A stretch of 64,000 nucleotides of DNA from Ligustrum vulgare (Eukaryota > Streptophyta > Magnoliopsida > Lamiales > Oleaceae). Positions within the stretch are counted from its first letter, which is position 1; every line of letters begins with the position of its first letter. The position numbers were made by a program, and so were the translations under genes. Positions 22,064-35,095 of the stretch are shown in pieces. The notes beneath the pieces were generated by a model that searched no databases, was not told the DNA's origin, and saw only the letters and a program-made list of their open reading frames with translations. The DNA lies in NCBI GenBank assembly GCA_963555705.1, contig OY743183.1, forward strand, positions 50,147,466 to 50,211,465, given 5' to 3'.

Positions 22064-23080
22064 TTAAACAAAACATCTAACTTTACAAAATGATATGCTC
22101 ACAATGCGCCAACATTCATTGAGGAAGTGTATTGGTAGCAGTAAATTTAGAACATGAAAAATTGCATATAGACATAGTAACATTGTCTACCTGTCAACTT
22201 TCATCTCATTTGCATTCTTTACTTGGTCCAAGAATGCCCTCAAAGATTGATAATTTGTACCAGGATTTTTCTTCGCCTTAAAAATTGCAAAGCAAATTTA
22301 ATAATCAGTTATTAGCACCGTGGCAGTGGTTAAAGCTGAAAGGTGTGCTTAGTATCGAAGAAATTATATTTATTTTAAATTAAAGCGCTATGCCGCTTGT
22401 ACAGATTAGTGGAAATATAGTTTATATGAACCAAACTAGGGAATGAGCCAATGAATTTCATAAATTTGTTTTTGTAACAAAAAAATAGATATTGACATGA
22501 TTTACTGGGATAATTTGGGTCAACAAAAGTACACCAAATCTTCATTAAGAGGGGAACTTTAGCAACTTACAGATTTCTTGAGAAAGCATTGCGATTCTCA
22601 ACCAGAGTCCATTGGTCCTCTGTACCAGATGCATAATAGTCATACACAATTTTTTGCAACTTTTGTTTTGCAATTTCCTGATACTCAGCAATTCAACAAC
22701 TGTCCACTAGTGCATTTTGATAAAAAAAAATAAAAGGTTCTTGAATCTGTCTTCAAAATATTTGCTGGACGAAAATGAAAATGTGACGACTAATGTTGTG
22801 TATATAGAAGTTTTCCAAAATTTGTAATATTTTTTGTAACATAATTATTACTATAATTTTTATTTTGTGTTTGGTTTCTTTAAAGAGTTTTTCTCATTGG
22901 CACATTTCAGTACATTATACTTTGTCAATGGAATATGACCGGGCACGGGTGTGAAACTAGTTCGAAGAATTTGGGTTGAGTTTTGAAGAATTTGAACGGA
23001 AGAGAATTTGGGATTGGAGGGAGTGTTTCGTGCTTCAGTGAAATATGCAAAAATATTGACGTTTGGATAGTGAGTTTTGG
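22064..23080. other. Intergenic remnant, nothing recognised
   Basis: AT-rich sequence between the G2 target duplication and a CACTA-type end. No convincing coding region, LTR or TIR was found. Confidence 0.4.
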
Positions 23081-23084
23081 ATAG

Positions 23085-23372
23085 TAATGATTTTAAATGT
23101 CACTAAATTATAAATAAATTATTTGTTAATTATTTTTTGTATGAATATAATTATTTGTGACGCTTGGCACACTTATAATATTTAGTAACAATTTTAAGTG
23201 TCACTAAATTACAAATAAATTATATTTTAAATTATTCTTATATGATTATAATTATTCGCAACACTTTAAACCATCACAATATTTAGTTATGCTTTCAAGT
23301 GTCACAAAAATTGTGACACTTGCACCACACGTAGTAAAAAATTTGTCACTATTAGACATTTTTGTTGTAGTG
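23085..23372. mobile_element. CACTA (En/Spm-like) terminal fragment
   Basis: The right end read on the minus strand is cactacaacaaaaatgtc, a typical plant CACTA terminal inverted repeat. Inside it are two diverged subterminal repeats of roughly 125 bases containing gtgtcactaaatta and gtgtcacaa. No matching left terminus or transposase was found, so this is an end fragment. Confidence 0.6.
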
Positions 23373-23375
23373 TGG

Positions 23376-23376
23376 T

Positions 23377-23455
<79 letters not shown>
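23376..23455. repeat. (AAT)n microsatellite
   Basis: An uninterrupted taa trinucleotide run of about 78 bases, immediately beside the CACTA-type end. Confidence 0.95.
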
Positions 23456-23499
23456 TAGATCGATTGAATGAACTTCATTTTTCATCTTTTGGGAACTGT

Positions 23500-25290
23500 T
23501 CGTGCAAATCCCGCAAGCGCACGAGATCGTTGACAAGTAATAATTGTGATGAGTTGAGAGTATCGTTCCAACGAGGAATAATATCTAGTCTTAATTATCA
23601 GTTTATCGTCGATTCAATAAATGAAAACAATTAAAATAAAAAGATGATTTTATTTGTCTATTCTAAAAATTTCGATGAATAAATAATAAAGAAAATAAAA
23701 ATGTTGGGGAGTTAAAATATGAATAGGGAGCATGTATTGGAATCTGAATCCACTTGTTACCATCTATCTCAATTCAACAATTTTGTAGTTTAAATTATTC
23801 ATGCGTTGCTTGACAATCGATAATTCTCATGTAATTAATTTTCTTTTTCAAGACAAACTAAATCTATCATAAACATGAATCGAATTTATTCCTAATCCGA
23901 ATACTAATGTTTAGAACGCATTAAATTACACAATTATCAATTAGATTGCACATGTTATAATGTTATTCCTAACATGTAGTGTTCATGTGTTGATCATGCA
24001 ATGTTCTAGCGTATTGTGACTTTTCCAGGACTACAAAAAGCAACAATATATTTAATTGGTGGCCAATCAATCAAATAATAACAATAAAGCATGCAAGATC
24101 AATCAAGACAACACAATAAATTATTAAACTACTAGTTCTTGAATTAAAATAAATAAATAAATAACAAATTTCATCTTCATCCAATACATAAAAGAGATTA
24201 GTCTAGCATATTAATTGATGAATAATCAATTAAAGAATTGATAGACATCACTCGATTGAATCCCAAAAATCTGCGAGCCTTGCACTCCTTTTTATTTCAG
24301 CCGACCACCAAGAATTATCCTCCAGCCGAGTCTTGTTTTTATTCCCAGCTGCAACGTCCCTCTTTTTTTGTTGTAGGATTATACCCTTTAATTAATTCCT
24401 AGTAGCCTCCAAATTCTCACCAAAGCCAACCACTATCTTCCCTTTTTGTCTCCTCAACTCGGCAGTGTCTATCTTCTCCCCCAATATGTATATATATTCT
24501 CAAAGATTCTCTCCACCACAGTCCACCAGCCAACCTTAATTAATTCCAAAGCAAAACCAATGTGTATATGTCTATATTTCTCTCCAACTCAACTCTCCCC
24601 CACCGAGACTCCCTGTTGAAATATATGTATATCATTTCTCCTATAAGTCGGCTGCCCTCACTTTAGTCCCAAAAGGAGTCTTTTTTATATATCTATATGT
24701 AATCTGCCAAGCCCCTACTTGTAGTCCAAGGAGTCATTTTCAAATTAGTCTTCAAACCCAATTCTAATTAGGTAGTAAATTGCAATTAATTCCTTTGACA
24801 TTTTTGTTCTTCATTTTGTTGTCCGTCTCATCTATGAATTGTTGCAATTTGGTCCTTTTTGCACGATTTTAGTCCATTTTCTCCGTTTTGCATCCAAAAT
24901 CGATTTTTTCCTAAAACAAATATATAATATAATTAGCAATATAATATCCTAAAATACTTATAATTGTCTAAATTTAAAGTCAAAATAAGTATGAAAAACA
25001 TACTTATCAGGAAATATGAATTCTTCTCTAAATTACTTAACATACTTGATGCATATTTTGTTAAAATTTATGTATTGCATACATTTGTATCATTTGGAAT
25101 CTCTCCAGAAGTCAAAAAGACACAAAAGTACAAAAAAATTCAGCTCAAGGGATCGACAGCTTTAAAGAGGGGCTAACACACTCTTTTCAACTGTAGGGGC
25201 TGGCCCCCTGCAGAGGGATCGATACCCATGCAGCTACTTAAATATGATGGGGTCGACCCCTTGCCCTAAGGGTAGACCCCAACTCCTCTT
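23500..25290 (-). mobile_element. Probable gypsy LTR remnant, minus strand
   Basis: The left part (gcaagcgcacgagatcg...aataatatctagtcttaattatc) and the right part (ttttagtccattttctccgttttgcatccaaaatcg) resemble the two ends of Athila/Tat-type LTRs. They follow the same order as in G1's LTR. No target duplication, primer site or second LTR was found. A GC-richer block with inverted ggggtcgacccc text closes it at 25190-25290. Confidence 0.35.
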
Positions 25291-26370
25291 TTTCCAAAAA
25301 AATTGTTTTTAAGTGGAATTTTCCACTCCTTAACTATTAACCTTCAATATATTTGAATTTATTGTGGGGGCGAGACAAGAAATTAGCTTGGTTCAGCTGT
25401 GATACCTACTGTTTTATAAGGATTACCTATTGATTTAAAGTATTAAAATTACTTCGACAAGTTGTGCACTTGGTTACTGCTTCAAACCTAATGGAGAGAA
25501 AAAGACAAACATATAAATCTCAACTGATAACTAAACTATAGTAAAAAATAATTTTACATAGAATCTACAACAATTTTCTTCAAATTATATCAGGATCTAC
25601 AACAATGTGTGATTAAAATATCTCATGTAAAAATAAAAAATTAATGATATACCTAACGGGTATGGCAACGGAAGAACCTATGCATTGTAGCCTTAAGATA
25701 TGTACACTAATAACATACAAGGTTGATAATTTTATACGAGGAACTAATGAGCTAATTCCCTTGTTGCAGTTCTACAGTGATCAAGTGCAGTATGAGAAAG
25801 TTTCACTCTTTTCACAGCCACGTTTGTGTATTCTTTAGGTCTTGTTTGTTTCTGATTAAAAAATCAGATTTTTATCAAAGTCAAAGTCAATAATTAATCA
25901 CAATCACATATTTCATGGGTTCACAACTTTTTTTAATCAAACATCTCATCAACTTTTATCAAAATAAGCTAAAAATCTAATTTCTATCCAACATGGACTT
26001 AAGTTCACCAGTTGTAGTTTTCTGCATTTCTTGTCCCCTCAAATAATTGAGCAACTTTCTATACAAAATATAATGCATGTGCCTCTAAACATACAGCAGA
26101 CACTAAAATCTGGAAACTACTACCCATCTCATCCTTTATTTTGGAACACTGCTTTTTTATCTGAATAACTATGGCTAGTACGAGAAATCAAATCACAACA
26201 GGATGACCCCATTGAACTGTGGGCTCTTTCTTGACTAGTCCCAGTTGCATTTGTATTTTGGTCATTCTCACATATGATGTTCTATTATATATCATTAACT
26301 TACCCAACACCACTTGTGTTTCCTTTTTTTTTCTTGAATAAATAAATGGAATTTGATTTTTTTTCAATAA
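25291..26370. other. Intergenic, nothing recognised
   Basis: AT-rich sequence with only short random frames. It contains tracts with many tttatcaaa-type words, possibly degraded MITE sequence. Confidence 0.35.
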
Positions 26371-26374
26371 AATA

Positions 26375-26400
26375 CTAGTCCAGCTCGTGCGATGCACGAG
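26375..26400 (-). mobile_element. Helitron-like 3' terminus
   Basis: On the minus strand a perfect 7-bp stem (ctcgtgc/gcacgag with a 3-base loop) is followed five bases later by CTAG and then T. That is the layout of Helitron 3' ends (hairpin, CTRR, T). The matching 5' TC end could not be placed. Confidence 0.5.
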
Positions 26401-27077
26401 TGGTGTCTGTATTATGAATGTAATGGTGTTATTGCATTTGAACAATCAAAAGTAACATTTTGTGAAATTATGATTCATTGACTATTATATAATTTCAAAA
26501 ATGAATTTGTAGATTTTTGTGAGTTTTTTGCGTAGCAAATCAAACTAAATCAATGATTTTCAATAAATATACTTTCTTAATTGCTCTTGAAAATTGAATG
26601 CAAAAGAAATGACTATTTATATATCAAGAATTGACAATCGAGCTGTTTCGATCGTTCACTTTGATTGACCGAAAGTTCAAATATAGCCATTATAATATTT
26701 AAATCGTTGGAATTTCAGTCTAAAAGACTTTCGGTCGACCAATATATTTCAATTGACCAAATTATGAATATTTTGAAAAATTGTTTTTTAAATCAAAAAG
26801 TGTCCTTTTCCAAAATCTATTTCGTAGAGTCGAGAATGTTTTATGCAAGTGATGAATACGAAAAAAATAATTTGAGCTTTATGTACTTGCTAAAAATTGA
26901 CGAATCAATACATTTACATATAAATTGAAGATTCGTTTAAGAAATTCAAAACTATAATCTTCAGTGTTCTTATTTTCTTCGAGTCCCTTTAGATCACTTC
27001 TTCTTCAATGAATAACAATTTGAGCCCTTGAATGCTTTAAGAATATTTGTACATGAAATGCTCAAGAGACAAGACTT
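26401..27077. other. Intergenic, nothing recognised
   Basis: AT-rich DNA up to the left breakpoint of the 11-kb tandem duplication. It may include the body of the Helitron-like element ending at 26375. Confidence 0.3.
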
Positions 27078-27114
27078 GTTAGAAATAAAAGTATCTTGTT
27101 TATTATAATCAAAG

Positions 27115-27954
27115 TGATGTGATCCAGATCCCGAATACAAATCTTCAAGCAACAATGGATGAAAACAATGTTCGTGTCATCAAAATAAGCAAGTTTCATG
27201 TTGGGATCGAGCCAAAACGACGAGTGGATCAACCTCATTCAATGCGTCGAAGAAAATTGTGAAACTTCAATGTTACGGCCATAACATATATTTACTCACG
27301 GCTGTAACCAGCGCACTGCTTAAATTGATATTGTAAGGAATAAAGGATTACGGCCGTAAGGGCTGAAGTTCACGGCCGTAAAAGAGTCACTGCTCAAAAA
27401 CCGGAATTTGGATTTTTTTTGACTTATGGCCGTAAGGAAATACATCATGGCCGTAAATATGGGTCAGTAACAAGGTTACGGCCGTAAAAGTCAATATCCG
27501 TAATTTTAGGGTTTTTATTTATTTCCTTATTTTTAGGTATTTCTTACCTAATATAATTAAAACTCTTTAGTCAGGTTTTGACCCTATTTATAGGGATGTA
27601 ATTTTCATTATTCCACACACAACTTTGATATTATTATTGAGAGGCTATTTTGTTTTCACAACCTTATTCTCCATTGAATAAAATTCGAACTTGTGAGTTA
27701 TTCTTGTTATTTGTTCAAATCTCGGTGAGAATTATTATTGTTTGTGATCAAGAGGTCAATATATCCTTATGATTGTATTGGTTGCTTGGTTCAATTAATT
27801 TTAATTTGATCCATAAATCATGGTTCTTGACGTTCTTTGGTCGATTGGTTCAATTAATTTTAATTTGATCCATAAATCATGGTTCTTGACGTTCTTTGGT
27901 CGATTTCAATATTTTGTGGGTTGCGTAGCTACAATTCCTACGTGGGTTGCATCA
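27115..27954 (+). mobile_element. Solo gypsy LTR, unit 1
   Basis: tgatgtgatccag...gggttgcatca is flanked by the 5-bp duplications caaag (27110-27114 and 27955-27959). The start matches the G2 LTR start, and ttacggccgtaa motifs occur at 27275-27490. It is therefore a relative of G2 reduced to a solo LTR. A 60-base tandem duplication lies near its right end. Confidence 0.85.
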
Positions 27955-27959
27955 CAAAG

Positions 27960-28793
27960 CAATAGAGTTCAAATTCTCTAGTAAATATTAGGAAATCACT
28001 TTTTGGTAGATTAAGGTCTTCTTCTTCGATCTAGTTTTCTGTTGTAAGATCAGAATAAGGCGCACATGCTTCAACCTTCTCTTCTTTGAGTACTGATTAT
28101 TCCCAATCATTTCAGCTAACATCGAGATCATCAAATCTTGATTTCTATTTATTTTCTTCGTCACTATTTCCATTAATATATCATAGCTATCACACATTTT
28201 CTTCAAGGATTTAGTCATTCCCAGGAATTGTAGCGCTTTAATACCATTTGTTATGGTTGAAGCTTAGTTTTAAGGGAACTCAACCAATACAAGCTCAACT
28301 TTCCATCCAAATTCAAGTACTCAACAAGAAGGAATCAGGGAAATAAAGGTAACAACATCCAGTATATTAATATTAATTGTAATTATAGAAGAATAATTGC
28401 AGCAGAAATTAACAATGGAAAAGAAGAAATAGAGAAAGGAAAACATAATCAGAGAAAATGGAGAATTGAAATAGAGAAGGGAGAATAGAAGAAGACTATG
28501 ATAGAGATTCGAGAATTGGTAGAGAAAATAATTGAGAAAGAAATGGAGTAGGGAATCTGTTTTGCAACACTCCCTTTCTCTTCCCATGTGCTAGCTATTT
28601 ATAGAGTCTAAGAATATTCTAGAATAGGGGAGTGGAGTGAGATGGTGAGAATCGTTACTGCAAAAAGGAAGACCCCGAGAAAGAAGAAATCGCGCCACAT
28701 TGGTTTGGGGTTTGAATTCTTGGAAAAAAATAAATAGTAATTACACTTCAAACAAGATTAAAAATTTTCCCTCTATTATTTTTCCATATTACA
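27960..28793 (-). mobile_element. LTR-retroelement remnant (gag start, primer-like site, LTR), unit 1
   Basis: On the minus strand, 28218-27988 begins MTKSLKKMCDSYDILMEIV, like the start of a copia-type Gag. A site near 28234-28245 reads TGGTATTAAAGC, close to the initiator-Met complement. From 28249 (tgttatggttgaag) an LTR-like stretch runs to about 28793 (...catattaca). The solo LTR to the left has cut the rest away. The right boundary is uncertain. Confidence 0.45.
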
Positions 28794-29404
28794 CACCTAA
28801 CCTATTAATCTCGTGTTTTTATTCATTTGACTCGTTCGCTGAATTTTTTGAGATTGAACTGTCATAGCTCGTCCTTCCGTCGTCGCTGCTCTTTCGTCAA
28901 ATAGGGCTCGCAGTCGTCGCGAACATTTTATGGTAACAGTCGCCACTCATGTTCACAGTCAACATCAAATTCTTTAGTCGAACAAGGTTGGTTGAAGATC
29001 TGTAGCTTTTTTCCTTTAAATCCTAGTTATTTAATTTCGATTTGTTCTAAAAAAATTTTAGTGATAGTGTTTTTCATAGATGCTCTTTAGTTGAATTGGT
29101 ATATCAGGCATCCCTTCTCATTTTATAGATGAATTTTTGCTCTGTAGTTAAAGTTTGAGGTTGAATTATGTTGTTTAGTTTGTTGAATTTTTTCACTTCT
29201 TTTTTGTTTTTGAATTTCTGCTCGAATTATTATAATTTTTATTATTGGCTTTGTGGTTGCGATTTTTCCATTTGTGTTTCTTTAGAGGTTGTTGATGAAA
29301 CTATGTTTTTGAGTTCCATTTTTTCCTAGAGTCTTATGAATTTATGTGATTGAATCATCTTCAATTCCTTATCTTAGGTTAAGTTGATTTTCTTTGGTTG
29401 GTTC

Positions 29405-30200
29405 TGTTGGATATTGTTAATAAATCGAGAATTGAAAATCGATCAAAGTGACTTCATGTCGACTTCGACCAAATACTCAAAAGCTCGACTCAATCCGTTT
29501 AGGCAAAATTGTTTGTCACTTCGCCGCTTCGGGGCGCACAAACGGGAGCAACGCCCCCGAAAGAGAATTTTGATTTCTCTGCATGTATTGAAGGGTATAT
29601 TTGGTATTTCGAAAACTAATATTGGATGAATGAGAAATTACGAAAAAGACACCTTTTCATACGTCAAATTAAATTCCGATTTTTTTTAGTAAAACCGTGC
29701 GGCCACAAGGCACCTTTTCATAAAGGTGCATTGTTTGGAAATGGTGCATGGTTTGGCCTCAACCATTTCGTCAACATCCTTTCATGATCTATAAATAGGA
29801 TCCTTTGGGTGTCATATTTCTCACAAGTTTGATATGCAAAACATCTCTCATCCTCTCTTCTCTCCAAAATCAAATCATTGCATTTGTTATTTTGATTTTC
29901 TTCATTTCATCCTTGAAGTATATAAGCCTAAATTTGGTTTGTTGTACTTGTGTTTTGGAGTGCTACAAACACAAGTGTAACCGTTGTATCTTGGGAGTCG
30001 ATTGTCGAAATCTGTAGGCACCGTTGCGAGGCAAATTCGACTTAAGGACAAAGAGTCCAACTCTTGCCTCGGCTTTATCCCTACTTTCTTCTTCTTCTTG
30101 TTTGAACTTTCCTTACCGTTACTCTGTCCAATTTTCGGCTTGAATTTACAAATTTTCATTCTACTTATTTGACGTCACTATTCACAAATTTCCTTCAACA
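29405..30200. mobile_element. Solo copia-type LTR, unit 1
   Basis: tgttggatattg...tccttcaaca is 796 bases, with TG/CA ends and the 5-bp duplication ggttc at 29400-29404 and 30201-30205. The repeated caccttttcataaaggtgca text and a tataaatagga TATA-like box near 29790 fit an LTR. No internal region adjoins it. Confidence 0.8.
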
Positions 30201-30205
30201 GGTTC

Positions 30206-31070
30206 ATGTTTAAAGCTTGGTTATACTGAATTATATCCATGCGTAGGTTGAATTTTGTTTAAATGCTTAGCATTGTTTAAGTTGTATACTAGTTGTTTAA
30301 ACTGGGTTATATACATTCTGATGTTGAAATTTGTTGAAATCCTAAGCTTAGCTCAAGTAGTAGAATTCTACTTGAATTTTGTAGAAATCATTTTTCATGT
30401 TGAGTAGTGTGATTGTGTAATTTTCTTGTTGCTTAGTTTTAAAATTTGTGTATATCATTTCAGATCTTGACATGCTGCTAAACAAATGCAAAGTATGCCA
30501 TAGTTGCAGACAAGTTGGCATTGAATATGAGAAGCCTGAGCATAACAAAGAGTTCTATTGGTTAATCAAACTGTTTTTTCGAGCATCGGAGATTGAGATC
30601 AAAATAAAATTTCGCAAAGGCAAAGGCAAAGGAAAAGCTGGAGTTGAAGGGAAAGGAAAGCATGTAAAATGTTCAAGTTATTAGTTTGTATAATAGTAGT
30701 TCTATTTATGTTTGTCGTAGTAGTTGTTTAATCCAGGGTGTAACACATTGAAGTTGATACGATCAATTTTACTTACCTTTCAATGAATTTTATCTGATTG
30801 TGTATTATAAGCTTTATGTTTTCTTATTTGTTTACTGCTAAAATTTTATCCAGCTTTTAGCACAAATTTGCTTGAAGAGATGATAAAAGACAGCCTGTAT
30901 TCAAATGTAAAAAAAATTGAATGTTTGAATATGACACCTACAAAAGGTAAGTATTGCTTATGTTTCCATCGACAACATCAAGTCATTCTAAAGCTAAAAT
31001 ACTGTTAGATAAAAAGACATGCTATTAATGAAACACTAGAAATATTCATTAAACATAGAAATTTTAGAGT
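30206..31070. other. Unit 1 stretch with an exon-like fragment, unidentified
   Basis: After ttcag at about 30462, an open stretch to 30684 encodes a Cys-containing segment (NKCKVCHSCRQVG) and a Lys/Gly-rich tail. I do not recognise it. It could be part of a decayed transposase. The copy in unit 2 is at 41224-42088. Confidence 0.25.
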
Positions 31071-31075
31071 GCCCT

Positions 31076-31190
31076 CGGTGGGCACATGTGGCCTGGAGGC
31101 ACCTGTCGCCCTCCTATTGGGGGTATCAAGCGGGGCCCGCGGGGCTTCGCTGATACCCAATGCCCACCCGCCAAGTGGCGGGTGAGCAAA
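31076..31190. repeat. GC-rich fold-back island, unit 1 (copy at 42094-42208)
   Basis: About 115 bases of markedly higher GC than the surroundings, built of nested inverted repeats. ggtgggca pairs with tgcccacc, gggtatcaagcg with cgctgataccc, and cccgcca with tggcggg. Origin unknown. It resembles the terminus or subterminal region of a DNA transposon. Confidence 0.5.
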
Positions 31191-31194
31191 CTTA

Positions 31195-31613
31195 TGGTGA
31201 CCCTAAAGTTCCTGTCATTGAACAACCAAGTTCTTTACGGATGTTTTTAGGAAAAAAAATATCCGTCCTCCATTCCTTGCGAGTAGGAGCAGTTGTAGGA
31301 GCTGGTGGCATTATATCAACTCCAGGTGTTGTCGTTGGTAGAATTTTGGTTTACTAGCACATTACTGAGATCACCAACTGAACCAATAAGTTGTCCCTGC
31401 TTCTTCCCTTTGTTTGACTTAGAACACCCTTGTGCACTCAGGAAAAAGGTCAATGTATTAGATTTGTTATCACATCATATCCAATTCAAAAGGATGATAC
31501 ATGAAAGAAATATCTAACCATACATTCTGCCGTTTAGATGCATTTTCTAGAGCTTTTTTTTTTTTTTTTTTTTGTATTTTTCTAGGCGCTCCTTTTCTTT
31601 TAGTGCATTTCGG

Positions 31614-31644
<31 letters not shown>

Positions 31645-31925
31645 ACTACGGATGTGTTCCCTGTCTCTCCAAAGCTAGAAGATGTAATTTGAACACTTTC
31701 TTATGTAAGGAGATTGTCGTGACTACATGTCCTCCCTTTTGTAATGGCCAACTCAATTTTCTGATCTTTGATCCATTTTATTATTTCATTAGCTAGTACA
31801 TCATCATATACCACTAAATTTGCTAACTCCATCAATTCTCGGCATAATTCATCAAATTTTAATACACCAGGCACACTCATCAAACCAGCGTATGTGATTT
31901 TGTTACCTTTGCGCTTTTTACAACA
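31195..31925 (-). pseudogene. FAR1/MULE-type transposase C-terminal fragment, unit 1 (copy at 42213-42942)
   Basis: On the minus strand, broken frames give a Leu-rich segment (31883-31701). This is followed by DPKCTKRKGAPRK (near 31615-31575) and then CSKSNKGKKQGQ. A proline/basic KGxPRK linker followed by a Cys-containing tail is usual at the C-terminus of FAR1-related MULE transposases. Poly-T tracts and stops interrupt it. The identification is tentative. Confidence 0.3.
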
Positions 31926-31932
31926 CTTAGAT

Positions 31933-33186
31933 GGATTTATTCAATGTAAATTTTGAAAGACATTTAATGACTTTTTTTAATGGACTTTTTTTTAATGGAT
32001 TTCATTGGATTTTATTAACTTTTATTGATTTGTATAGACTTTCAAATATTTTTGCAGATTTTTATTTAAATGACTTTCATAAACTTTTAAAGATTTTTGT
32101 AGACTTTTATTTAAAAGACTTTTATAGATTTTCAAAAAATTTTACAGACTTTTGTTTTTTCAATTGAAAATTTTGAATATTAATAGATTAATTTTCCTAT
32201 AACGTGAATGTTAATTTTTAATAATAATCATATGTCAAGTGAATCAAAAAACGCGGTTTGAGAGATAAATAGTTTTAATATAGAGAAATATTTGTGATAA
32301 AAATGAGAGAAAAATGAAATCACGTTTGATATCAACATAAAAATTGTACTATGTTCATAATTTTTTTAAATATTTTTAATATACAATTTTTTATAGATTT
32401 CGATTGACTTTTAACTAATATTTTTGAATATACAAATCTTTCTGGAAAAAATTGTAGAATTACTTTGCTTAGTTATTATTTGTTTTGATACATTTAATTA
32501 TTATTTTTCTATAAGATCTTATAAAGTTTTAATTGGATTTATTTTCATAGAAAAATTGAAGAAAATGATTAAAAAAGAAGAGAATCAAAATATAAAGAAA
32601 AAATATTAAAAAGAAAAAAAAATTAACAAGTTGAAGGGAATGAAAACAATGATTTATTTAGTCGTAGGTTTAAAATTTCTAAAAATAACATGAAAGAAGG
32701 AAAAAAAATATAGAAGAAACAAATTTTTAATGTAAAAGATTTTTTTTTATTAAAGTCTTTCAAAATCTTGGAGATTAATGAGAGACAAATAAAAAGATTT
32801 TGTGATTGTACTTTCTGTTTAGAAGTTAATACAGAGAAGATTTCGTATGAGTCTTTAAAAGTTATTGACATTTTAAATAATACATGACTTTTAAAAATCT
32901 TTATCCAATACATCATAACTTTATGGACTTTTAGAAAGTCCATTAAAATCTATATTAAATACCTCAAAATTTTTAAGGAATCTCTAAAATCTAAGGCCCT
33001 GTTTTCTTTACTATTTTGAGATCGTTTTCTATTTTTATTTTTGAAAACACTAAAATAGCGTTCTCTTTACCATTTTTGAAAACGCATTTTGGAAAAAAAA
33101 TTGTACACAAAACGCCAAAAACCTTGTTTTGGGTGTTTTGTGTGTATTTCAACAAAAAAATGTTCAAAACGCGGAAAAAGGGTTTT

Positions 33187-33222
<36 letters not shown>

Positions 33223-33822
33223 AGAATTATCCTAACTTGGAACTAAGTTTAAATAAAGTTTTATTGAATTCAACATTACAAAAAAGAATTTAAGAGAAAA
33301 TTCTTGTTGTTATATTTCAAAAAATGTCTTGATAAATAGACTCTGGTGGTTTTGAAAGAACTTTCATTTTCTGAATTTTAATAGAACTAGAAATTCCTCA
33401 AATCCCGAACTTGACCAAGCCGTGTTAATATAGACTTTTAATGCTCACATTAGTGTGTTGCATGTAATTATGTTTTCAGTGTATTGTGAAAAGAAATTTA
33501 AGTTTGAGCCGTAGTTTTCTGCAAGCAAATTAATTAAAAATAGTTTAAGTAGTATTCTATAAAATTTCAAACAGAACGTATTTTTCAGTTTTTCATTTTC
33601 AAAAACAGTTTTTAAAAATGACAAACAAAATGCGTTTTCAGCAAATTTGAAAACAAAAATAAAAACAGGAAACAAAAAATATTTTCTAAAATAAAAATAC
33701 AAAATAAAATACAAACAGAACGCCACCTAAATTAAATACACTCAAAATTTTCAAATCTTTAAAAAGCCTTTCCAAATGTTTAAAAGTCTTTCCATTTTCA
33801 AATCCACATTGAATAAACACCT
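31933..33822. mobile_element. TIR element with a nested Tourist-like MITE, unit 1
   Basis: The left end (tttattcaatgtaaattttgaaagaca) and the reverse complement of the right end (tttattcaatgtggatttgaaaa) match over about 25 bases. The interior has many gactttta-type repeats and no coding region. A second element occupies 32995-33727. The equivalent in unit 2 is at about 42950-44844. Confidence 0.5.
32995..33727. mobile_element. Tourist/PIF-like MITE, unit 1
   Basis: Starts ggccctgtttt and ends in the imperfect complement aaacagaacgccacc, flanked by the 3-bp duplication taa, as usual for PIF/Harbinger MITEs. It contains long T tracts and no transposase. Confidence 0.55.
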
Positions 33823-33893
33823 TAATTAAAATTGATTCTCCTCTAAATGACTACTCGCCTATTTCTTTTTGAAAAATCAAATAAATCCAAATC

Positions 33894-34130
33894 TGTTGTA
33901 AAACTATCAAAATCTAACATCAATATAAGAGAGAAAGAGATGGAGAGAATAGAGAGAAGAATTCTCATTCCATTAGGTGTAGGAAATACAACAATGAATG
34001 CCTCTATTTATAGGAAGATAAAGTCATTCACAATAATTATTTACAATATAAATTAGGTAGAAGTTAGGTAAGAAATTAGGTAGAAATTAGATGAGGGAAT
34101 TAGGTGATGTATTTATATTTATTTATAACA
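33894..34130 (-). repeat. C1 copy 1 left LTR
   Basis: 237 bases, tgttgtaaaac...atttataaca. It is followed by ctcccccttgaatgac, which on the minus strand is a purine tract (aagggggag) abutting the LTR. Confidence 0.9.
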
Positions 34131-34975
34131 CTCCCCCTTGAATGACTTATTGCTCAATTGCTCAATTGTCTGTCTCGTTAAAACCTTGCTAAGAAAACCC
34201 AGTGGGATAAAACTTGAGCGAATGAAAAAGAGTACAGAAGCTCCCCCTGATGTTGGTCATGGTGAATCATTGAGTCTAACGTTTGAGTATAACTAATCAT
34301 GTACTGAATCTTGAAGTTCTGAAATGCTGCCTCGTTAAAACCTTGTCAGAAAAACTCAGTGGGATAAAATCTAAACTAAGGAAAAAGAGTACAGCCTCTG
34401 TCTTGTTAAAACCTTGCTAAGAAAATCCAGTGGGATAAAACTTGAGCGAAGGAAAAAGAGTACAGCATGTTTCTCCCCCTGAAGTGTGCAATTGAGGATT
34501 CATGAACTTCTCAAACATTGATATCATCTTTCGTCTGGAATATAAAAATCTCCTTGTATAGCATTCTTCATAAGATGTTTATGATTTTCTTCATTTGTTG
34601 ATATCATTCCAGTATAACAATGTGTTGCTGAATTATAGCTTGTCGATAGCTATGATAATGCCTCAAAAACCTTGCTAGGAAAACTCTGTGAGACAAAACC
34701 TCAGCGAAAGGAAAAAAAAGTACATTATTCTCATTAATTTTCATCAATACGCCTCAACTATTGCCTCATTAAAAACCTTGCTAGAAAAACCATGTGGGAC
34801 AAAACCTCAGCTAAGGGAAAAAGAGTGCAACGCGTATTTATTCCTTTCATGGAATATCACAAGTATATTGGTGCAATCATATAATTTATGATGAGCTTTA
34901 TATAAATTGTTCATAGCTCATAATGTCATAACATGCTATCTTAAGCAATGTTGTACTAATTTATCGATTGCATCT

Positions 34976-35095
34976 TTCACTTCTGGTGAATAATTAAATT
35001 TAGAATTCACTTCTGGTGAATAATAAAATCTAGAATTCACTTCTGGTGAATAATTAAACATATTCATTTTCATATTCACTTCTAGTGAATAATCA
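34976..35095. repeat. Tandem cacttctggtgaataatt repeats in C1 (copy at 45976-46095)
   Basis: Four units of about 30-40 bases containing ttcacttctggtgaataat. Each holds the short inverted pair ttcact/agtgaa. No coding role is seen. Confidence 0.8.

Noticed and set aside
31501..31796. Plus-strand frames with Phe runs
   Set aside because: They are translations of T homopolymer tracts that differ in length between the two duplicated units.
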